From positions 1 to 11,952 of the forward strand of contig JAEYPH010000093.1 of NCBI GenBank assembly GCA_023410875.1: a stretch of DNA of 11,952 nt, read 5' to 3'. The notes under the pieces were generated by a model, which searched no databases, had not been told where the DNA came from, and worked only from the letters and a program-made list of their open reading frames with translations. This DNA comes from Bacillota bacterium (GTDB taxonomy: Bacteria > Bacillota > Clostridia > Christensenellales > UMGS416). Position numbers and translations under genes: made by a program. Of the stretch, positions 5,456 through 11,952 are shown piece by piece (the first letter of the stretch is position 1; each line of letters starts with the position of its first letter).

Positions 5456-7810
5456 TTATTGCAGTGAGACGATGGTAACGCCGTCCTCGCCCTCGCCGTA
5501 GCGGCCAAGGCGGAAGGCCTTCACATGGGGATGGTGGCGCAGCGAGTCGTGGATGGCCGCCCGCAGCTTGCCGGTGCCCTTGCCGTGGATGATGTTGACC
5601 TCGGTGAGCCCGGACATCACCGCCTCGTCCAGATAGCGGTCCACCTCCTGCAGGCCTTCCTCGGCGTTGCGGCCGCGGATGTCCAGCTCGCGGGCGGTGT
5701 TGCCCATGCGCAGCATGGAGGCACGCTCGGCCCGGCGTTCGGCCTTGCGCTCGGACCCAGTGGCCCGGCGCAGCTTCTCCACGTTGGTCATGAGCTTCAT
5801 GATGCCTGCCTGCACGCTCAGGTTGCCGTCGCGGTCCGGAAGAGTCAGCACCGAGGCGGTCTGGTTGCTGTCCATCAGCACAACCTGTTCGCCCAGTTTC
5901 AAATCCTTGGGCGCGGGGGTCAGGCGCTCGGGCTGGGCGCTGGCCGCCAGCTCCTCGGTCACCGCGCGGATGCGGTCGCGGGCCTGTTGGATGTCGCGCT
6001 CGCGGTTGTCCGAGCGGTTTTCCTTGAGGCTGCGGATGTCCTTGATGATCTGCTCGCTCTCGAAGCGGGCGCGCTCGATGAGCTTGCGGGCCTCGTCTTT
6101 GGCGTCCAGCAGCACCTTGTCCCGTTGGCGCTCCAGGCGCTCGCGCTCGCGGTCGGCGATGCGGTGCAGGTCGGCGATTTCTCGGCGCAGCTGCTCGGCC
6201 TCCTCGCGCTCCCGCAGGGCGGCCTCCTTGGCCTTCTCGGCGCTCTGTATCACGTCCTCAAAGCGGATGACGTCCTTGGTCAGGCGCTCCCGGGCGCTGT
6301 CGATGACATTCTCCGGCAGGCCCAGCCGCCGGGAAATTTCGAAGGCATTGGACTTGCCCGGAATGCCCAGCGTCAGCTTGTAGGTCGGCCGGAGGGATTC
6401 CACGTCGAACTCCATGGAGGCGTTTTCCACGCCGGCGGTGGCCAGCGCGTAGGCTTTGAGTTCGCTGTAGTGGGTCGTGGCCATCACCTTGCTACGGGCG
6501 GCTTTCAGGCGTTCCAGGATCGCGATGGCCAGCGCGGAGCCCTCGTTGGGGTCGGTGCCGGCGCCCAGCTCGTCCAGCAGCACCAGCGAGCCGCCGTCGG
6601 CCTGCTCCAGGATACTCACGATGTTGCGCATGTGGCTGGAGAACGTGGACAGGCTCTGCTCGATGCTTTGCTCGTCGCCGATGTCGGCATACACGCCGTC
6701 GAACACCGGCATCTCGCAGCCGTCGTCCGCCGGCAGGAACAGACCGGCCTGCGTCATCAGCGCGAACAAGCCCACGGTCTTGAGCGTCACGGTCTTGCCG
6801 CCGGTGTTGGGGCCGGTGATCAGCAACGACGTGAAGTGCCGGCCCAGCTCCAGGCTGATGGGCACCACAGCCGCCGGGTCGATGAGCGGATGGCGGCCGC
6901 GCACGATGCGCACGCCGCCGCCAGGGGTCACCAGCGGCGGCCGGGCGCGCATCACAGCGGCCAGCCGCGCCTTGGCAAACAGGAAGTCCATTTGGGCCAG
7001 CGTCTCCAGCGCGTAGCCCATGGCCTCGCCGTGGGGGCGCAGCTGCTCGCTGAGTTCATGCAGAATGCGCTGAACCTCCTCAACCTCTTGCAGCTCCAAC
7101 TCCCGAAGCTCGTTGTTGATCTCCACGACCTCCAGAGGCTCGACGAACAGCGTCGCGCCGCTGCCGCTCTGGTCGTGCACCAGGCCGGGAACGCGGCCCC
7201 GGTGCTCCTGGCGCACGGGCACCACATAGCGCCCTGCCCGCTGGGTCACGATGGAATCCATCAGCGCGTCCTTGTACTGGCTGGAGCGCACAATGCTCTC
7301 CAGCTTTTGGCGGATGCGCACATGGCACAGGCCGATGCGCCGACGGATGGAGGCCAGAGCGCCGGAAGCGCCGTCGGCCACGCGGTCCTCGCTCTCGATG
7401 CAGCGCTCAATGGTGGCCTCCATGTCCTTTAGGATGATCAGCGCCTCGCTCAGTTCCAGCAGATGGGGGCCGGCGGGTGTCTTGTCCCGGCGCAGCGTGG
7501 CCTTCACCGTGCGGCTGACCTTGAGCGTGTTGGCCACGCTCAGCAGCTCGCCGGGGCTCAGGATCAGCCCGATGCGGGTCTTGTGAATGGCCTCGCGTAT
7601 GTCGTTGAAGCCGTGCAGCGGCGCCGAGCCGGATTTGTCGATGTAGTCCACGGCCTCGAAGGTGCCGTTCTGCGCAGCGGCCACCTCCAGTGGGTTGTCG
7701 GTGGGCTTCAGAGCCTCGGCAAGCTCCCGGCCCATGAAGCTTTCGCACTCGTTGGCCAGCATGGCGCGTATCTTGTCAAATTCCAGGGTCTTGATGGCTT
7801 TATCGTTCAT
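5456..7810 (-). CDS. mutS2: MutS2 endonuclease / ribosome collision factor
   Basis: A full-length MutS2 of 784 residues, close to the usual size. MutS2 proteins suppress homologous recombination in some species, and in Bacillus subtilis bind collided ribosomes to start rescue. The N-terminal core and clamp regions (about 1-300) lead to the ABC-type ATPase with Walker A GPNTGGKT (333-340) and Walker B LVLLDE (409-414), followed by GAGTDP and ATTHYSELKA. A charged coiled coil spans about 510-615, then a KOW-like segment (about 637-675). The C-terminal Smr domain starts at LDIRG (709-713, often LDLRG in the family) and contains IIHGKGTGKLR (740-750). It lacks the mismatch-binding domain of MutS. 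The ribosome binding site is modest (AAAGGA ten bases upstream). The gene lies after zapA across a strong terminator and needs its own promoter, which I could not identify. Confidence 0.96.
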   Translation of the reverse strand: MNDKAIKTLEFDKIRAMLANECESFMGRELAEALKPTDNPLEVAAAQNGTFEAVDYIDKSGSAPLHGFNDIREAIHKTRIGLILSPGELLSVANTLKVSRTVKATLRRDKTPAGPHLLELSEALIILKDMEATIERCIESEDRVADGASGALASIRRRIGLCHVRIRQKLESIVRSSQYKDALMDSIVTQRAGRYVVPVRQEHRGRVPGLVHDQSGSGATLFVEPLEVVEINNELRELELQEVEEVQRILHELSEQLRPHGEAMGYALETLAQMDFLFAKARLAAVMRARPPLVTPGGGVRIVRGRHPLIDPAAVVPISLELGRHFTSLLITGPNTGGKTVTLKTVGLFALMTQAGLFLPADDGCEMPVFDGVYADIGDEQSIEQSLSTFSSHMRNIVSILEQADGGSLVLLDELGAGTDPNEGSALAIAILERLKAARSKVMATTHYSELKAYALATAGVENASMEFDVESLRPTYKLTLGIPGKSNAFEISRRLGLPENVIDSARERLTKDVIRFEDVIQSAEKAKEAALREREEAEQLRREIADLHRIADRERERLERQRDKVLLDAKDEARKLIERARFESEQIIKDIRSLKENRSDNRERDIQQARDRIRAVTEELAASAQPERLTPAPKDLKLGEQVVLMDSNQTASVLTLPDRDGNLSVQAGIMKLMTNVEKLRRATGSERKAERRAERASMLRMGNTARELDIRGRNAEEGLQEVDRYLDEAVMSGLTEVNIIHGKGTGKLRAAIHDSLRHHPHVKAFRLGRYGEGEDGVTIVSLQ

Positions 7811-7864
7811 CGCTTTGCGATCCTTTCATGTTTTAGGGTTTCCAGCGTATCCAAATCGACGCAT

Positions 7865-7890
7865 AAAAAAAGCAGCGTTGCCGCTGCTTT
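7865..7890 (-). terminator. Intrinsic terminator of zapA
   Basis: AAAGCAGCG (7869-7877) pairs with CGCTGCTTT (7882-7890) around a four-base loop. On the minus strand it ends in a run of seven T residues, the clearest intrinsic terminator in the window. It lies about 30 bases beyond the zapA stop codon and upstream of mutS2. Confidence 0.9.
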
Positions 7891-7918
7891 GTCAGTCGTT
7901 TCAAAATAGCCCGTGCCG

Positions 7919-8227
7919 TCAGCCCTTCTTCAATTCCTTGCTGAAGGTCGTCACATTGTCCCTGCGTTGGGGCTGGGCCTGGGAGGATTTGTCCATCTTG
8001 AGGAAGGCTTCCTTCTCCCCGCGCAGCTCCATCACTTCATCGGCGATGTTGATCGCTGCCATCACAGCGATCATGGCGGTGCTCAGGTTGTCGCGCTGCC
8101 GGGACACCTCGGCCATCTTCTTGTCGACATAGATGGCGACCTTGTGGATGTACTCCTCCGGCAGATCGGCGAGCAGGGCATACTCGTTGCCTGCAATCCG
8201 TACGATCGTTTTATTCTTCTGCGACAC
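7919..8227 (-). CDS. zapA: Cell division protein ZapA
   Basis: A 102-residue ZapA, a small cytosolic protein that binds FtsZ and promotes Z-ring bundling. It shows the family pattern: KNKTIVRIAGNEYALLADLPEEYIHKVAIYVDKKM at the N-terminus (globular part), then a helix with NLSTAMIAVMAAINIADEVMELR that forms the coiled coil. The first in-frame GTG (8236) directly abuts the GGAGG at 8241-8237 and cannot be used well. The GTG three codons later at 8227 has a proper nine-base spacing, so I place the start there. The position between pheT and mutS2 is typical of Firmicutes. It has its own promoter (8264-8292) and terminator, so it can be expressed independently of pheST. Confidence 0.92.
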   Translation of the reverse strand: MSQKNKTIVRIAGNEYALLADLPEEYIHKVAIYVDKKMAEVSRQRDNLSTAMIAVMAAINIADEVMELRGEKEAFLKMDKSSQAQPQRRDNVTTFSKELKKG

Positions 8228-8241
8228 ACCGCTCACCTCCC
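8228..8241 (-). promoter_or_regulatory. Ribosome binding site deciding the zapA start
   Basis: GGAGGTGA (8241-8234) is a near-perfect anti-16S match. It overlaps the upstream GTG codon at 8236-8234, so initiation there would leave no spacing. The next GTG at 8227-8225 is five bases past the end of the match. Confidence 0.7.
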
Positions 8242-8263
8242 CCGCATGACGATCTACACCAAC

Positions 8264-8292
8264 ATATTACAATAACCGAACACTGGGCACAA
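8264..8292 (-). promoter_or_regulatory. Sigma-A promoter of zapA
   Basis: On the minus strand, TTGTGC (8292-8287) and TAATAT (8269-8264) are spaced exactly 17 bases apart, giving a start near 8257. It lies in the 101-bp gap between pheT and zapA. Confidence 0.6.
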
Positions 8293-8294
8293 GT

Positions 8295-8325
8295 AGCAAT
8301 TTACAGTTTTACCAGCAAATTACAG
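8295..8325. repeat. Short direct repeat between pheT and zapA
   Basis: AGCAATTTACAG (8295-8306) and AGCAAATTACAG (8314-8325) match at 11 of 12 positions with a 19-base period. They lie immediately upstream of the zapA -35 box. They could be a tandem activator or repressor site; there is no direct evidence for either. Confidence 0.4.
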
Positions 8326-8328
8326 CCT

Positions 8329-10764
8329 TTATGCCCTCATTTCGGCATCATGCGCGGCTTTGAGCGTGGCCACCACGCGGTTGAACACGGCGGTAACCTC
8401 GTCGTCCACCAGCGTGTGGTCGGCGGCCTGCAGGCGCAGCGAGAACGCCACGCTCTTGCGGCCCTCGGCCACCTGCTTACCCTCGTAGATGTCGAAGAGC
8501 TCCACGGCCTCCAGCAGAGCGCCGCCGGCACTGCGGATGCAGGCCAGCAGATCGCCCACGGCGGTGTCGCGGCCCACAGTGACGGCCAGGTCGCGGCTGA
8601 CCGACGGGAACTTGGGCAGCGGCACAATGGGCGCGTCGGGGTTGCCCAGGGCCAGCAGCGCATCCACATCCACCTCGGCCACCAGCACCCGGCGGCTGAG
8701 CTCAAAGCGCTCGGCCACGTCCGGGTGCACCTCGCCCAGAACGGCGATACGGATGTCCCCTATCCACAGCTCGGCGCTGCGGCCGGGGTGGTGATATGCC
8801 GCGCCGCCGGCACGAGTCGTGGCCTCCGGCACGCCGAAGCGCTCCAGCAGCGTCTCCACAATGCCCTTGAGGTCGAAGAAGTCCGTCCTCTCATCGGCGA
8901 TACCGATGCAGGCCCACTCCCGCTCCTCACACGGCGTGTCCAGCGAATAGGAGCCGTCGGCGTTGCGGGGCGCGGCGTTGGCCTTGGCCCGGAAGGTATG
9001 GGCGATCTCGAACAGGCGCACGGCCCCGGCCTTGCGGTTCAGGTTGTTGGCCAGAGAGCGCAGCATGGAGGGCGCCAGCGTGGGGCGCATCAGGCTATAG
9101 TCCTCGCCGATGGGATTTATCAGGCGCACGCCGGCCCGCAGCGGGTCGTCAGAGGCCAAGCCAAGCTTGTCCAGCGACGACGGCGCGATGAAGGAATAGC
9201 TCATAGCTTCATTTAGACCCATGGCGCTTAAGAGCTGGCGCAGCTTCAGCGCGTCCTGCTGGCGGGCGGTGCGCCGGCCCATCAGCGCCTCTCCCGGCGG
9301 GGCCACCGAGGGGATTGCGCCGTAGCCATACAGCCGCTGCACCTCTTCGGCGATGTCGGCGAAGGTCTCTACGTCGTCGCGCCACAGCGGCACCGTCAGT
9401 TCCAGCGCGTCGCCTGCGGGCTGCACACCGAAGCCCAGGCGGGCCAGGATATCTGAAATGCTCTGGGTGGGTATCTGCTGCCCCAGCAGCGCGCATACCC
9501 GAGCGGGGCTCACGGTGAGCGTCCGTGGCGCGATGTCGGCCTGCCGGCAATCTATAACGCCGGGCACGACGTCGCCGGCGCCCAGCAGCTGCACCAGCGC
9601 CATGGCACGGTTGAGAGCCTGCTCGGTCAGATACAGCGGCAGATTCTTTTCATAGCGCGCCGAGCTTTCGGTGCGCATGCCCTGGGCACGGGAAGTCAGG
9701 CGGTTGCTGCTCCACTCGAAGTTGGCGCTCTCGAATACGACGGTCGTGGTGTCCTCGAAGATGCCGGAAAGCTCGCCGCCCATGACGCCGGCCAAGGCTA
9801 CCGGGCCCTCACCATCGGCGATGACGAGGTTGCGGGGGTTCAGCGTGCGCTGCTTGCCGTCCAGCGTCTGGAGGGTTTCCCCCTCTCCTGCCCGCCGAAC
9901 AATGATCTGTTGGCCGCGGATATAGCGGTGGTCGAAGGCATGCATGGGCTGGCCCATCTCCAGCATCACGTAGTTCGTAATGTCCACGATGTTGTTGATG
10001 GGCCGCACGCCGCAGGCGGCCAGAGCCTGGCGCATCCACAGCGGCGAGGGGGCGATCTTCACGTTGCGCACAACCCGGGCCATGTAGCGCGGGCACAGGT
10101 CATAATCGCGCACGTCCACCCTCAGGTAGTCGCCCACCATGCCGTCCTTAGCCTCGGCATAGTCCAGCGACGGCATGCGCAGCGGCGCGCCGAGGATCGC
10201 CGAAGCCTCCCGTGCCAGGCCCAATATGCTCATGCAGTCGGCGGCGCGGTTGGCGGTGATCTTGAAATCTATGACCGGCTCCTTGATGCCCACGATGTCC
10301 AGCACATCGCTGCCGGGGGCGTACTCCTCTTGGAAGATCAGGATGCCATCCACCGACGCGCCGGGGTAGTAATCGTCGCCGATGCCCAGCTCCTCGCCGG
10401 CGCACAGCATACCCTCGCTCTCCACGCCGCGCAGCTTGGAGCGCTTGATGACGATGCCACCGGGCAGGCGCGAGCCCACGACGCTGACCGGCACCAGCGC
10501 GCCTTCGAACACATTGGTTGCCCCGGTCACAATCTGGGAGGGGGGCTTCGCCCCTCCTATATCGACCGTACAAACTACGAGCTTATCGGCGTTGGGATGG
10601 CGCTCGATCTTCAGGATGCGGCCCACGACGATGTTGCTGATCTCGGCGGCGGGCGTCAGTATTTCTTCCACCTCGAAGCCGGCCATAATCATGCGCCGGG
10701 AGAACTCGGCGATGTCCGGGCCGATGTCGGTATATTCCTTAAGCCATTTGAGCGGTGTCTTCAT
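8329..10764 (-). CDS. pheT: Phenylalanyl-tRNA synthetase beta subunit
   Basis: The 811-residue beta subunit of the alpha2-beta2 cytosolic enzyme that charges tRNA-Phe, with editing of mischarged Tyr-tRNA-Phe residing in this subunit. An EMAP-like tRNA-binding domain covers about 40-150 (KLVVCTVDIG, SKLRGVESEGMLCAGEELG). The B3/B4 editing region lies about 210-385 (NNIVDITNYVMLEMGQPMHAFD, 257-278). B5 follows at about 410-485, then a catalytic-like domain (MSYSFIAP, RPTLAPSMLRSL, LFEIAHTF). The C-terminal FDX-ACB anticodon-binding domain starts at about 718 (FPSVSRDLAVTV). The start has GGGGGAG six bases upstream. It begins 13 bases after the pheS stop, and its ribosome binding site lies directly after that stop. 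An unusual GC palindrome lies inside the tRNA-binding domain at 10537-10557. Confidence 0.97.
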   Translation of the reverse strand: MKTPLKWLKEYTDIGPDIAEFSRRMIMAGFEVEEILTPAAEISNIVVGRILKIERHPNADKLVVCTVDIGGAKPPSQIVTGATNVFEGALVPVSVVGSRLPGGIVIKRSKLRGVESEGMLCAGEELGIGDDYYPGASVDGILIFQEEYAPGSDVLDIVGIKEPVIDFKITANRAADCMSILGLAREASAILGAPLRMPSLDYAEAKDGMVGDYLRVDVRDYDLCPRYMARVVRNVKIAPSPLWMRQALAACGVRPINNIVDITNYVMLEMGQPMHAFDHRYIRGQQIIVRRAGEGETLQTLDGKQRTLNPRNLVIADGEGPVALAGVMGGELSGIFEDTTTVVFESANFEWSSNRLTSRAQGMRTESSARYEKNLPLYLTEQALNRAMALVQLLGAGDVVPGVIDCRQADIAPRTLTVSPARVCALLGQQIPTQSISDILARLGFGVQPAGDALELTVPLWRDDVETFADIAEEVQRLYGYGAIPSVAPPGEALMGRRTARQQDALKLRQLLSAMGLNEAMSYSFIAPSSLDKLGLASDDPLRAGVRLINPIGEDYSLMRPTLAPSMLRSLANNLNRKAGAVRLFEIAHTFRAKANAAPRNADGSYSLDTPCEEREWACIGIADERTDFFDLKGIVETLLERFGVPEATTRAGGAAYHHPGRSAELWIGDIRIAVLGEVHPDVAERFELSRRVLVAEVDVDALLALGNPDAPIVPLPKFPSVSRDLAVTVGRDTAVGDLLACIRSAGGALLEAVELFDIYEGKQVAEGRKSVAFSLRLQAADHTLVDDEVTAVFNRVVATLKAAHDAEMRA

Positions 10765-10777
10765 CTCTCGCTCCCCC

Positions 10778-11806
10778 TCACTTGATTTGTTCGAGGAACC
10801 TTAGATCGTTCTCGAACAGCGTCCGCAGGTCGGAAATGCCGTATTTGCTGACGGTCAGCCGGTCCAGCCCCATGCCGAAGGCGAAGCCGGAGAACTCGTT
10901 GGAATCGATGCCGCACATATCCAGAACCTTCGGGTTGACCATTCCGCATCCTAAGAGCTCGATCCAGCCGGTGCCGCGGCACACGCGGCAGCCTTCGTCC
11001 TTACCGTCGCACACGTAGCACGAGATGTCCACCTCAGCGCTTGGCTCTGTGAACGGGAAAAAGCTGGGCCGGAAGCGGGTGCGCGTGCGCTCTCCGTAGA
11101 ACTCCCGGGCGAAGATGTCCAGCGTACCCTTGAGGTGCCCCATATGGATGCCACGATCCACGACCAATCCCTCGATCTGGTGGAACACCGGAGAATGGGT
11201 CGCGTCCACCTCGTCCAGGCGGTAGACGCGGCCGGGGCACACGATGCGTATCGGCGGCGCCTGCGTCAGCATCGTGCGGGCCTGCACCGGCGAGGTGTGG
11301 GTGCGCAGCAGGCTGTTGGCGTCCACATAGAACGAATCGTGCATGTCGCGGCTGGGGTGGTTGGCCGGCAGGTTCAGAAGCTCAAAGTTGAAGTGATCCC
11401 ACTCGACCTCCGGCCCTTCGGCGATGGAGAAGCCCATGCCGATGAACACATCCTCGGCCTGCTTGCGCACCAGCGACAGCGGGTGCAGATGGCCGAGAAC
11501 GGGTTTGCGGCCGGGGATCGTCACATCCAGGCGCTCCTGGGCCAGGCGCTGGGCCTGCGCGGCGTTTTGCAGCGTTGCCAGGCGCTCGTCGATGGCGGCC
11601 TCCAGCTCGGCGCGCACGTCGTTTACGCGCTTGCCCATGGCGGGGCGCTCCTCGGCAGGCAAGCCGCCCATGGCGCGCAGCAGCCCGGTGAGCTCCCCCT
11701 TCTTGCCCAGCACCTTGACGCGCAGCTGCTCCAGCTCTTCCAAGGTCTGCGCCTGTTCCAGCAGAGCACGGGTCTCCGCGGCGATGCGTTGCAGTTCGTT
11801 TTGCAT
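10778..11806 (-). CDS. pheS: Phenylalanyl-tRNA synthetase alpha subunit
   Basis: The 342-residue catalytic alpha subunit, which activates Phe with ATP and transfers it to tRNA-Phe in complex with PheT. The N-terminal coiled-coil region (about 1-90) binds tRNA. The class II core begins near HPLSLVRKQAEDVF (108-121), followed by PSRDMHDSFYVD (151-162) and LLRTHTSPVQARTM (166-179). Motif 2 is GRVYRLDEVDATHSPVFHQIEG (192-213), and motif 3 is GFAFGMGLDRL (307-317). A Cys-pair insert CYVC...CRVC (263-276) is common in Firmicutes. Length equals the Bacillus protein within a few residues. The start at 11806 is supported by GGGG/AGGGA just upstream. It heads the pheST operon. Only about 30 bases separate it from an IS200-like left end, and no T-box leader is present in that gap. 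Confidence 0.97.
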   Translation of the reverse strand: MQNELQRIAAETRALLEQAQTLEELEQLRVKVLGKKGELTGLLRAMGGLPAEERPAMGKRVNDVRAELEAAIDERLATLQNAAQAQRLAQERLDVTIPGRKPVLGHLHPLSLVRKQAEDVFIGMGFSIAEGPEVEWDHFNFELLNLPANHPSRDMHDSFYVDANSLLRTHTSPVQARTMLTQAPPIRIVCPGRVYRLDEVDATHSPVFHQIEGLVVDRGIHMGHLKGTLDIFAREFYGERTRTRFRPSFFPFTEPSAEVDISCYVCDGKDEGCRVCRGTGWIELLGCGMVNPKVLDMCGIDSNEFSGFAFGMGLDRLTVSKYGISDLRTLFENDLRFLEQIK

Positions 11807-11834
11807 GTCCCTACCCCTTTCCCGAAACAGTCAT

Positions 11835-11952
11835 GACCACCGGCTTAGCCGGTGGCTTGCACCAGCCCTATAAGGGCATGATACAGGCTTGCGCCTAAAA
11901 GGCGCTCTGAAAATCTGCCAACCGCAAGCATTCTCTGGCAGCCCCTTAAGGG
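11835..11952 (+). mobile_element. Left end of a second IS200-like element, upstream of pheS
   Basis: On the plus strand a row of hairpins runs to the window edge: CCACCGGC/GCCGGTGG (11837-11855), GCCCT/AGGGC (11865-11877), GCGCCT/AGGCGC (11891-11905), CTGCCA/TGGCAG (11915-11941) and the palindrome CCCTTAAGGG (11943-11952). It shares with the left window end an identical 17-bp block (11914-11930 matching 30-46 in inverse), a CTATAAG, and an outer hairpin with a three-base loop, all in the same order. The spacing implies that tnpA starts just past the window edge on the plus strand. A further pairing of GCTTGCG (11887-11893) with CGCAAGC (11923-11929) competes with two of these hairpins. No protein is encoded in the visible part. 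The boundary near 11835 is an estimate. Confidence 0.65.

Noticed and set aside
5525..7432. 635-codon plus-strand open frame opposite mutS2
   Set aside because: It is fully antisense to a complete, motif-rich mutS2. Its translation is rich in Ala, Gly, His and Leu with no recognisable domain, as expected from the GC-rich third positions of the real gene.
7811..7868. mutS2 promoter
   Set aside because: Candidate hexamers (TAAAAC with TTGGAT) have wrong spacing; mutS2 must have a promoter, but it cannot be placed from sequence.
8350..9216. 288-codon plus-strand frame opposite pheT
   Set aside because: Antisense to an intact pheT; His/Gln/Ala-rich translation without domain signals.
11807..11834. 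Possible T-box or promoter remnant before pheS
   Set aside because: The 28-base gap holds only a ribosome binding site; there is no T-box sequence, terminator or -10/-35 pair.
11835..11952. Outward promoter toward pheS within the IS end
   Set aside because: TATAAG- and TATCAT-like hexamers exist, but no acceptable -35 lies at 16-18 bases, so I do not claim one.
1..11952. CRISPR array, tRNA genes, phage or toxin-antitoxin genes
   Set aside because: No regularly spaced direct repeats, no tRNA cloverleaf and no matching protein families were seen on either strand.

Overview
The window is a GC-rich bacterial segment, most consistent with a member of the Clostridia (Firmicutes). The support is the pheS-pheT-zapA-mutS2 gene order, strong GGAGG-type ribosome binding sites, a MutS2 with a C-terminal Smr domain, a Firmicute-type PheS with Cys pairs, and IS200-like element ends. 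Genus cannot be read from the sequence. Most of the window is ordinary housekeeping and sugar metabolism. No CRISPR array, phage module or defence system is visible.

Layout. Positions 1-131 are the left end of an IS200-like element whose transposase runs leftward out of the window; only its first three codons are present. Next comes the signal recognition particle RNA gene on the minus strand (about 221-370), with hairpins downstream and its own promoter. A plus-strand lipoprotein of DUF2271 type (535-1164) follows, then a palindromic repeat of about 125 bp (1191-1316) and a bidirectional terminator. On the minus strand, DUF523, a xylulokinase-like FGGY kinase and a TIM-barrel sugar isomerase/epimerase (4382 down to 1383) form a sugar-use cluster. 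The isomerase has its own candidate promoter and operator. A plus-strand alpha/beta-hydrolase esterase (4532-5404) is transcribed divergently from that cluster behind a good promoter and converges on mutS2.

The right half is minus-strand core machinery: pheS (11806-10778) and pheT (10764-8329) form an operon for the two subunits of phenylalanyl-tRNA synthetase. After it come zapA, with its own promoter and a strong terminator, and mutS2. About 30 bp upstream of the pheS start codon is the left end of a second, related IS200-like element (11835-11952), pointing out of the window in the opposite direction. No T-box leader or obvious promoter lies between that element and pheS.

The most notable signals are the structured IS200 ends. 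In the first copy, a leader segment can pair perfectly over 10 bp with the transposase start codon region, or alternatively form a local hairpin. The second copy separates pheST from whatever leader once controlled it. The two ends carry an identical 17-bp block in inverted orientation. The window may therefore be a contig that stops at repeated IS copies.
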